NCBI GenBank assembly: GCA_028281285.1
Contig: JANQKF010000020.1
Coordinates: 211,691-275,690 of the forward strand
Source: Cyclobacteriaceae bacterium
Lineage (GTDB): Bacteria; Bacteroidota; Bacteroidia; Cytophagales; Cyclobacteriaceae
Length of the DNA stretch: 64,000 bases
Reading direction: 5' to 3'
Shown: positions 9,932 to 17,289 of the stretch, one piece after another
How positions within the stretch are numbered: position 1 is the first letter of the stretch
Layout: the number at the start of each line of letters is the position of its first letter
Program-made: the position numbers and the translations under genes
The notes under the pieces: generated by a model
What the model was told of the DNA's origin: nothing
Seen by the model: the letters and a program-made list of their open reading frames with translations, nothing else
Database searches by the model: none

Positions 9932-12331
9932 ATGTTAAAAAATTACTTCAAAGTTGCTTATAGAAATCTTGTCCGTGACAAGTTCTTTTCCTTGTTGAAC
10001 ATACTTGGTTTGACAGCTGGCGTTGCTGCATTCTTGCTTATTTCTCTCTATGTAAGACATGAGCTGAGTTATGATAACTTTCATAGAAATGGGGATAGGA
10101 TATATACCCATATAACACAGTATATGACAGCTGAGGGCCCCATTAATGGTGGAACATTCAGCGTATTGGGTGGCTTGGAGTTCGAGAAAAAAATACCGGA
10201 AATCGAACATATTGCTCAGCTGGCCCCCGTAGGAGCCAACTTGATCGGCTTGACGGACCGGTCCTTCTATGAGGAGAATATCTATTATTCTGACAAGGAT
10301 GTTTTTGAGGTTTTTGATTTCCCGATAATCAAAGGGGCACTGGATTTAGAATCACCATATAAGGCAGTGGTAACGGAGTCTATTGCCAAAAAGTATTTTG
10401 GGGATGAGGATCCTATTGGACAGCTGATCACGCTTGATAAATCAGAGACTTATGAGATTACTGCGGTAGCAAAAGACCTTCCCAACAATTCCTATATCCA
10501 ATTCAATTTACTACTGTCAAATTATGTTCTTCTCAACAAGGTGATTCCTGGTTCTGAATTGGTCAGCAATCAATGGGGGAAATACGCACACACCTTTTAC
10601 TTGCTCAAGGAAGGAGTAAGCGAACAAGTGGTCTTGGATAAGATGATGGCTGTTGCTGAAGAAAGTTTTCATTCACGACTTCACCGCAGTGAGGAGGGTA
10701 AGCTTTGGTTTAAGGCTCGAATGATGCCCTTCCAGGATATTCATTTGGAATCAGGTTTCAAGAGAGGAATGAGTGCTACAAGTGACATGAAATACATCTA
10801 TCTCTTCTCTGCTATAGCTGCATTGATTTTAATAATCGCCTGTGTCAACTATATCAATTTGTCCACGGCCAAATCGATTCGCAGAGCAAAAGAAACTGGT
10901 CTGCGGAAAGTAGTTGGGGCAAGTAGAGCACAACTGGTCAAGCTTTATATTACTGAGTCATTTGTTTTGACTACTATTTCAGTATTTCTGGCATTCGCAA
11001 TTGCCGAAAGAGCTTTGCCATACTATGGTCGCCTGGTAGAACGAGAGCTGAGTTTGATCTATGGAGGTGCGGAGTTCATATTTACAATTATCATTATCAA
11101 TATTGTTGTCAGTTTCATAGCAGGAGCTTATCCTGCTTTTAAGCTTAGCAGTTACGAGCCCGTAGAGGCAATTCGGGGATCCAAGAGCCCGAAAGGGAAG
11201 AAGTCATTGAGGCGGAGTTTGGTGCTGTTCCAATTTCTGGTAGCTCAACTTCTGATAATTGCTACCATCGTTATTCAAAGTCAACTTCAATATCTACAGA
11301 ATAAGGATCTCGGTTATAATCGAGAACAGGCACTTTATATAAATGCTCATGGAGAGCTAAAAGAAGAAATAAATGTGTTCAAAGATAAAATCAGAGCCCT
11401 TCCGAATGTACAGTCCCTGGCTGCTTCAGATGGGGTTTTCACATGGTCAATGATCTCATTCTTTGATTTAAGTAGTGTGGAGGGAAATGAAGACATAGAG
11501 GAGGACCAAATGGTGGTAGCGGATGTGTTTGTAGGAGAACCAGAATTTGTAGATGTTTTGGAAATCGAAATCGTTGAAGGAAGGCGATTCGATCCTGATA
11601 ATACCAGTGATCTGAAGGAAGGGATTTTGATAAATGAAACTGCAGTGAAAAGGTTTGGGTGGAGTGATAACCCCATTGGTAGAAAAATTGACAGCTGGGG
11701 AGGCAAATATGTCATTGGTGTGATGAAAGATTTTCACAACGAGTCGCTTCGTGCCGAGATTAAACCTGCTTTTATCTTAGTTAACCAAAATGCACACCAG
11801 TTTGTCAACCTGCGTTTGACAGGTACGGATATTCCTGAAACGATTGATCAGATTGAAGAGGCTTGGAACGAAATGGTTGAGGGAAGGCCATTAGAATATA
11901 CTTTTTATGATGACAAGTTTGATCAACACTATAAAGGAGAGATGCGACTTGGTGAAATTTTTACAGCTTTCGCCTCCCTGGCCATTGGAATTTCTCTTCT
12001 AGGTCTCGTAGGACTAACAGCATTTACAGCTGAACAAAGATTGAAAGAAATAGGAATAAGAAAGGTTTTGGGAGCAACTATAGGGCAGGTTATGAGCCTG
12101 TTGTCAAAGGAATTCATCGTATTGAGCCTCATCGCTTTTGTAATGGCAATACCTATTACATTCTATTCGATGAATCAATGGCTCTCAGCATTTAAATATC
12201 GGATTGATATTGGTCTCATGGTGTACATGATTGCCATTTTGGCCTCCATTGGAGTCGCCTGGTTGGTGGTTAGCCTTCAGGCGATCAAAGTGGCAAGAAG
12301 TAATCCTGTCAATGTGTTAAGAACCGAATAA
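9932..12331 (+). CDS. Array permease 5: double MacB/FtsX ABC-transporter permease
   Basis: A 799-residue paralogue, 11 bp after gene 4 and preceded by the recurring AAGGTCATG seam. The first coupling helix is altered to KETGLRKVVGAS near residue 319, while the second is standard (KEIGIRKVLGAT near 704). TM2 ends CVNYINLSTAKSI, TM4 is followed by GAYPAFKLSSYEPVEAI, and TM6 is followed by LVGLTAFTAEQR, a motif also seen in genes 14 and 15. The second periplasmic domain has IGVMKDFHNESLRAEI. C-terminus NPVNVLRTE. Intact and probably functional. Confidence 0.88.
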   Translation: MLKNYFKVAYRNLVRDKFFSLLNILGLTAGVAAFLLISLYVRHELSYDNFHRNGDRIYTHITQYMTAEGPINGGTFSVLGGLEFEKKIPEIEHIAQLAPVGANLIGLTDRSFYEENIYYSDKDVFEVFDFPIIKGALDLESPYKAVVTESIAKKYFGDEDPIGQLITLDKSETYEITAVAKDLPNNSYIQFNLLLSNYVLLNKVIPGSELVSNQWGKYAHTFYLLKEGVSEQVVLDKMMAVAEESFHSRLHRSEEGKLWFKARMMPFQDIHLESGFKRGMSATSDMKYIYLFSAIAALILIIACVNYINLSTAKSIRRAKETGLRKVVGASRAQLVKLYITESFVLTTISVFLAFAIAERALPYYGRLVERELSLIYGGAEFIFTIIIINIVVSFIAGAYPAFKLSSYEPVEAIRGSKSPKGKKSLRRSLVLFQFLVAQLLIIATIVIQSQLQYLQNKDLGYNREQALYINAHGELKEEINVFKDKIRALPNVQSLAASDGVFTWSMISFFDLSSVEGNEDIEEDQMVVADVFVGEPEFVDVLEIEIVEGRRFDPDNTSDLKEGILINETAVKRFGWSDNPIGRKIDSWGGKYVIGVMKDFHNESLRAEIKPAFILVNQNAHQFVNLRLTGTDIPETIDQIEEAWNEMVEGRPLEYTFYDDKFDQHYKGEMRLGEIFTAFASLAIGISLLGLVGLTAFTAEQRLKEIGIRKVLGATIGQVMSLLSKEFIVLSLIAFVMAIPITFYSMNQWLSAFKYRIDIGLMVYMIAILASIGVAWLVVSLQAIKVARSNPVNVLRTE

Positions 12332-12342
12332 ACAACAAGGTC

Positions 12343-14706
12343 ATGTTCAAAAACTATTTTTCAACAACATTTCGCTCATTAAAAAAGAGCCCGATTTTCA
12401 CGGCAATTAATGTCTTGGGGCTGTCTGTTGGTATTGCAGCATTTATACTTGTTGCAGTATTTGTCAGAGATGAAGTCACTTATGATCGCTTTCATTCTGA
12501 ACACGATCGCATCTATCGGGGGATGACATTTTACAAACAAGGGTTTGTCACAGGAATTCCAGATAAACTGATTGACCTGGTTAAGGAAGCCATACCTGAA
12601 TATGAATCAGTGGTCCGGATCAATTTTGGTGGTCGATCGGTGATGGAATATAACGGTGAGAAAGTCTTTGAGGAAGAGTTCTATCGGGCCGATCAGAGCA
12701 TATTTGATGTGTTCGATTTTTCATTGAAGTATGGTGATGAATCTAATGCGCTAGTTGCCCAGAATAGTGTGGTGCTTTCTACCTACATGGCAAATAAGTA
12801 TTTCGGGAGGGAAAATGTAGTAGGTGAATCTTTCCAAACACTGAATAGTGAAAAGCCGATGTTGGTAACCGGGGTGTTGAATGAAATCCCGAATAACTCG
12901 AGGTTTCAATTCAATGCAATTATGCCAATTGAAAAAAAGGAATTGAACGAAAAGAGGCCCTGGAGTGATTCCGGAGGTCTTATGTATTTGTTGCTTAAAG
13001 AGCCCATTGATGAAGAGCAGTTTTCAGCGAAACTTATGGACCTGGCCAGGGAGAATGGCTATGGACAGTCTGAGAATACCGAATTCACAATTGAGAATTT
13101 CGGTGATCTGTACTTAAACAGTGATTGGTCATTCACAGCTTCTGGTGTTAGTGGAAATAAGAAGTTCATAGTTATTTTCTCCATAGTAGGAGTGGCGTTG
13201 CTGCTACTGGCGTGTATTAACTATGTCAATTCATCCACTGCCAAATCATTAACAAGACTCAAGGAAGTGGGGGTAAGGAAAGTGGTAGGTGCGGCCCCGA
13301 TTCAAATCAGAACTCAATTCTACTTAGAAACGGCCATCTTCGTGACACTGGCAGTTGTAGTAGGTGCAGGATTAGCCGAGTATTTTCTGCCTACCTTGAA
13401 TGAACTGGCCGGTAAAAAATTGAACCTGGATTATTTTTCAGATTGGTTCATACTCTCCTTCTTAATTGTTCTCATTCCTTCGTTGACATTGCTAAGTGGG
13501 TTTTATCCGGCATTGTTTATAAGTCGATTCAAGATGTTGAAGGTCTTGAAAGGCGAAGTGATAGGCGGAAAGGGGACCTTTCGGAAGGTGCTAGTGGTCT
13601 TTCAATTTGTGACCACATTAGTCCTTCTGTTCGGGACACAAATTATTACCAAGCAGATTGATTTCTTTATGAGTGCCGATATAGGCATGAATCCTGAAGG
13701 TGTGATTTCGGCTTATACCCCGAGAGCATCTTATCTACCAGACTTGAAGACATATATCCGTACCAAATCGACACTGGAAAAAATACCGGGTGTTGAAGGC
13801 GTGACTTCTTCTCCTTTCCCAAGTGTTAGCAGCTCTGCAATGCCCATTGAATGGAAGGTGGAAAATGAAGACCAAAAGCAGAATGTCTATTATATCCGGG
13901 TAGATGTGAATGCACTGAGCTTGTTGGGTGTGGAAATAACCAGAGGGAGGGATTTCAATCCGGAGAGTCTTGAAGATAAAAACAAGTCTGTGATAATCAG
14001 TGAATCTCTGGTGGCCGATTTAGGGTTTGAAGATCCTGTTGGTCAAATGATTAGGGTGAAAGGCGACAACTATGAGCTGGTACCGAAAACCATCATTGGT
14101 GTGTTCAAAGACCCGGCATTCAACCTGAAAGGAAACCCTCCCAAGCGAGTAGTCGTGCCTAGTGAAGCTCTGTTTCGCATCAATATTAGAATGGATGGTT
14201 CAAATGATCCGGAGACACTTGTGCGGATAAAGGAGGCCTGGGCGGAGCTAGAGCCAAATACTCCTTTCCAGTATTCATTTATGGAGGATCAGATTGCTGC
14301 CAACTATGATAAAGAGCGCAAGTTCGGAAAGATCATTAAGTACTTTTCCGCGATGGCCATATTCATAGCCGCGTTGGGCTTGTTTGGATTAAGCATTTTC
14401 ACGATTGCTCAAAAATACAAGGAAATTGGGATTCGGAAGACGTTGGGTGCTTCTGTTCAAGGGCTTGTGTTTAAACTCCTGAAGGGCTATACCAGTCTCA
14501 TACTTTTAGCATCACTTGTGGCGGTTCCAGCGGCATATTTCCTTATGGATATATGGCTTTCCGACTTTGTTAATCGGGTGAATATCGGAGTGTTTAATTT
14601 CATACTAGGGATAGGTTTTGCGCTGATGATTGTAAGTTTAACTGTTGGTTATCAATCAATTAAGGCTGCCTTAATGAATCCGGTTAATATTCTTAGAGAC
14701 GAATAA
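12343..14706 (+). CDS. Array permease 6: double MacB/FtsX permease, divergent subfamily
   Basis: A 787-residue paralogue, 11 bp after gene 5 with the seam CAAGGTCATG. With gene 13 it forms a distinct subfamily. The second periplasmic domain lacks the usual DFHxxSL motif and instead reads IGVFKDPAFNLKGNPP. The region after TM6 reads GLFGLSIFTIAQKYKEIGIRKTLGAS, and the C-terminal membrane part continues FKLLKGYTSLILL, as in gene 13. Coupling helix 1 is KEVGVRKVVGAAP near 307, with Ala-Pro after it where most copies have Ser. C-terminus NPVNILRDE. Confidence 0.87.
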   Translation: MFKNYFSTTFRSLKKSPIFTAINVLGLSVGIAAFILVAVFVRDEVTYDRFHSEHDRIYRGMTFYKQGFVTGIPDKLIDLVKEAIPEYESVVRINFGGRSVMEYNGEKVFEEEFYRADQSIFDVFDFSLKYGDESNALVAQNSVVLSTYMANKYFGRENVVGESFQTLNSEKPMLVTGVLNEIPNNSRFQFNAIMPIEKKELNEKRPWSDSGGLMYLLLKEPIDEEQFSAKLMDLARENGYGQSENTEFTIENFGDLYLNSDWSFTASGVSGNKKFIVIFSIVGVALLLLACINYVNSSTAKSLTRLKEVGVRKVVGAAPIQIRTQFYLETAIFVTLAVVVGAGLAEYFLPTLNELAGKKLNLDYFSDWFILSFLIVLIPSLTLLSGFYPALFISRFKMLKVLKGEVIGGKGTFRKVLVVFQFVTTLVLLFGTQIITKQIDFFMSADIGMNPEGVISAYTPRASYLPDLKTYIRTKSTLEKIPGVEGVTSSPFPSVSSSAMPIEWKVENEDQKQNVYYIRVDVNALSLLGVEITRGRDFNPESLEDKNKSVIISESLVADLGFEDPVGQMIRVKGDNYELVPKTIIGVFKDPAFNLKGNPPKRVVVPSEALFRINIRMDGSNDPETLVRIKEAWAELEPNTPFQYSFMEDQIAANYDKERKFGKIIKYFSAMAIFIAALGLFGLSIFTIAQKYKEIGIRKTLGASVQGLVFKLLKGYTSLILLASLVAVPAAYFLMDIWLSDFVNRVNIGVFNFILGIGFALMIVSLTVGYQSIKAALMNPVNILRDE

Positions 14707-14721
14707 TTAAAACTCAAAACC

Positions 14722-17115
14722 ATGGTCAAGAAAAACTTCAAATCACTGCTTAGAAGATTCAAACAAAGAAAGATTTTCACCCTGATCAATCTGGGAGGTC
14801 TTACCCTGGGCATCACCTGTAGTTTGGTGATGTTTCTGATTGTGACGCACGAATTCAGCTATGATAATTTTCATACTAATGCTGATAGACTTTATCGAAT
14901 TACCACTGAAAGGACCTTTAATGACGTGACCCGACAGGGGGTAGGTGTACCTCGTCCACTTCCGGTAGCAGTGAAAGAAGATATTGTTGGAATCGAAGAA
15001 GTGACTTTCTTCTCTCATCAGCGTTTCGGTCAATTTAAGATGACCAACGCATCGGGTGAAGAGAATGAATTTATTGAAAACACCGGCATGGTTTACGTCC
15101 AGCCTAACTTTTTTAATCTATTCGATTGGGAATGGTTGGAAGGTGATAGTGAGAACGCTTTGATTCAGCCCAATACGGTGGTTCTGGACACCGAAAATGC
15201 TGAAAAATTCTTTCCGGGAGAATCACCTATAGGAAAGACTATTCGCTTCAATGATCAGATCGATTTAATGGTGACAGGTCTGGTGAAGGAAAGGCCTGTG
15301 AATACTGATTTTCCATTTGAGATATTTATTTCGATGGCGACTATGGAAGCGAATAATGATATGACGAATTGGGGAAGTACTTATAGTGACGATCGTTGCT
15401 ATGTACTCCTTAATCAAGGGGTCACTCCGGAGTCTGTGGATGCCCAATTCCATGATATGTTGGTGAAGCATGTTGGAGAGAATGTCAGGAGTAAGTTGAG
15501 TCTTCAGGCCATGGGAGAAATTCATTTCGATGAGGTTCCGGGTAGAGGTAATCTCAATTATCGGAGCATAGGTAAGAATCTTCTTTACGTTCTGATTGCG
15601 GTCTGTATTTTCATGGTGATAACAGCCTGTTTCAATTTTATCAATATGTCGACAGCTATGGCCATTAGAAGGGCCAAGGAAGTAGGTGTCAGGAAGGTGT
15701 TGGGAAGTACCAGAAAGCAGCTTATCACTAGCTTTTTAATTGAAACAGGCACGATTACACTCCTATCTATACTGATTTCGTTGGCCGTGACCGAACGACT
15801 ATTACCTACCACCGTAAAGCAATTAACCGAGCTTGACCTCACCTTAAATCTATTGGGTGATACTCAATTGATAATGTATTTGGTAGGGCTTTTGGTATTT
15901 GTAACGCTGGTGGCCGGACTTTATCCCGCTTGGATGATTTCTGCGTTTCGACCGGCTCAGGTTTTGAGAGGTACGGTTTTGGGGGCAAAGGGGCGAAAAA
16001 TGGGGCTTCGAAGAACATTGGTTACTTTTCAATTTGCACTGTCACAGGTTTTCATTTTTGGAACTCTGGTGGCCATTTGGCAAATGAGTTATATTCGAAA
16101 TGTCGATCTGGGATATGATCGAGACTGGATTGTTTATGTGAACTTGCCGGATAATTCTGAGGAGCGACTCAACATTTGGAAGGCGGACCTGGAGTCGAAC
16201 ACTTCAGTAAACAATTACTCTCTGGCCGCAACTCCTCCTTTTTCGGGCTCAACTTCAAGTACCGATGCTAATTTCACAAATGAAAGTGGTGAACACCGAC
16301 TCACGGTCTTCCTAAAACAGGCCGATAGCCGTTATCTGGATACGTATGGATTGACACTTTTGGCAGGCGAGGGGCTATTGGAGTCAAAAGAGGCTAATCG
16401 TTTCTTGGTCAATGAGACCTTTGTTAAAAAGATGGGGACCACATCTCAGGAGGCTTTGGGTCAGGTTGTCAAAATCAATGGAATATCAGCTCCGATATCC
16501 GGTGTGGTGAAGGATTTCCATATGAGCACCCTGAAACATGAAATTGGCTCAATTGCCCTTTTCAATGATCAACAAAGGTACAGATCCCTTGGAGTAAGTT
16601 TCAGACCTGGTACAACCGATGAGGTACTTGATCAACTTGAGACCACCTGGACCAAGGCTTACCCTAATCACGACTTTCGATATACCTTCTTCGATGAGTC
16701 CATCGAGCGCTATTATTTCAGAGAGAAGAAGTTTTCAAAGATGTTGACCACATTTGCCGGCATTGCCATCTTCATCTGTTGCCTCGGGCTGTATGGATTA
16801 GTCTCTTATATGGCCAACCAAAGAACCAAAGAGGTTGGTATCCGAAAAGTACTTGGAGCTTCGGTGAGTAGCATTGTAAAGTCATTCTCAATGGAGTTTG
16901 TAAAATTAGTGGGCATCGCATTTCTGGTAGCCGCTCCATTGGCTTACTATGGAATGCAAGGTTGGCTGAGCAACTTTGTTTATCACATCGAAATCGGACC
17001 GATGATATTCACAGTAGGTGTGGTAGCCTCTTTGGTGATCACAATGCTAACTACCGGTTACCGCTCTTACAGAGCTGCCCGGGCAAACCCGGTAGAGTCG
17101 CTCAGAGATGAATAA
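14722..17115 (+). CDS. Array permease 7: double MacB/FtsX permease, last gene of unit 1
   Basis: A 797-residue paralogue, 15 bp after gene 6. TM1 carries GGLTLGITCSLVMFLIV, almost identical to gene 8, and TM2 ends CFNFINMSTAMA in both, so 7 and 8 are sister copies although they lie in different transcription units. Coupling helices KEVGVRKVLGS near 319 and KEVGIRKVLGAS near 704. The second periplasmic domain has SGVVKDFHMSTLKHEI. C-terminus NPVESLRDE. A hairpin terminator follows 43 bp downstream. Confidence 0.88.
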   Translation: MVKKNFKSLLRRFKQRKIFTLINLGGLTLGITCSLVMFLIVTHEFSYDNFHTNADRLYRITTERTFNDVTRQGVGVPRPLPVAVKEDIVGIEEVTFFSHQRFGQFKMTNASGEENEFIENTGMVYVQPNFFNLFDWEWLEGDSENALIQPNTVVLDTENAEKFFPGESPIGKTIRFNDQIDLMVTGLVKERPVNTDFPFEIFISMATMEANNDMTNWGSTYSDDRCYVLLNQGVTPESVDAQFHDMLVKHVGENVRSKLSLQAMGEIHFDEVPGRGNLNYRSIGKNLLYVLIAVCIFMVITACFNFINMSTAMAIRRAKEVGVRKVLGSTRKQLITSFLIETGTITLLSILISLAVTERLLPTTVKQLTELDLTLNLLGDTQLIMYLVGLLVFVTLVAGLYPAWMISAFRPAQVLRGTVLGAKGRKMGLRRTLVTFQFALSQVFIFGTLVAIWQMSYIRNVDLGYDRDWIVYVNLPDNSEERLNIWKADLESNTSVNNYSLAATPPFSGSTSSTDANFTNESGEHRLTVFLKQADSRYLDTYGLTLLAGEGLLESKEANRFLVNETFVKKMGTTSQEALGQVVKINGISAPISGVVKDFHMSTLKHEIGSIALFNDQQRYRSLGVSFRPGTTDEVLDQLETTWTKAYPNHDFRYTFFDESIERYYFREKKFSKMLTTFAGIAIFICCLGLYGLVSYMANQRTKEVGIRKVLGASVSSIVKSFSMEFVKLVGIAFLVAAPLAYYGMQGWLSNFVYHIEIGPMIFTVGVVASLVITMLTTGYRSYRAARANPVESLRDE

Positions 17116-17120
17116 AAACT

Positions 17121-17158
17121 GTATTAAAAACAAACACTTTAGTGTTGTAAAAACAAAC
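17121..17158 (+). promoter_or_regulatory. Tandem activator boxes (putative UAS), module 2
   Basis: Cores AAAACAAAC at 17127-17135 and 17150-17158 are again 23 bp apart, in the context TGTATTAAAAACAAACA and TGTTGTAAAAACAAACG. The second core starts 73 bp upstream of TGGCAT at 17223. All positions equal those of module 1 plus 17,021. The first core starts only 12 bp after the stop codon of gene 7. Putative binding sites of the same activator. Confidence 0.65.
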
Positions 17159-17190
17159 GATTTCTGACCTTCGGAAATCGTTTTTTATTT
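17158..17190 (+). terminator. Rho-independent terminator of permease unit 1
   Basis: CGATTTC at 17158-17164 pairs with GAAATCG at 17174-17180, extendable inward by a G-U and a G-C pair, and is followed by TTTTTTATTT at 17181-17190. The left arm overlaps the last base of activator box 2, so termination of unit 1 and activation of unit 2 share the same DNA. Confidence 0.75.
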
Positions 17191-17191
17191 G

Positions 17192-17216
17192 TAACTAACT
17201 GATAAATAGTTAGTTG
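17192..17216. promoter_or_regulatory. Perfect 8-bp inverted repeat upstream of the second sigma-54-like promoter
   Basis: AACTAACT at 17193-17200 and AGTTAGTT at 17208-17215 are separated by 7 bp. The block sits between the activator boxes and the -24 element. The corresponding place in module 1 (171-180) reads TAACTAGTTG against TAACTAACTG here, and contains the self-complementary AACTAGTT. It could bind a further regulator or form a structure; function unknown. Confidence 0.4.
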
Positions 17217-17222
17217 AAAAAC

Positions 17223-17239
17223 TGGCATTGAAATTGGCT
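17223..17239 (+). promoter_or_regulatory. Sigma-54-like -24/-12 promoter of permease unit 2
   Basis: TGGCAT at 17223-17228, five bases, then TTGGCT at 17234-17239. Same spacing and same -12 variant as the promoter at 202-218. The predicted transcription start is near 17248, inside the small hairpin GAGTGC-GTA-GCACTC (17242-17256), which leaves a leader of about 42 nt before gene 8. Confidence 0.6.
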
Positions 17240-17289
17240 AAGAGTGCGTAGCACTCGTCAATCAGAGTGGGGAAAATAAACGAGAACCA

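Noticed and set aside
11347..11715. 122-residue minus-strand frame inside array permease 5
   Set aside because: Serine-rich shadow of the second periplasmic domain, with no start context; similar shadows occur in other array genes.
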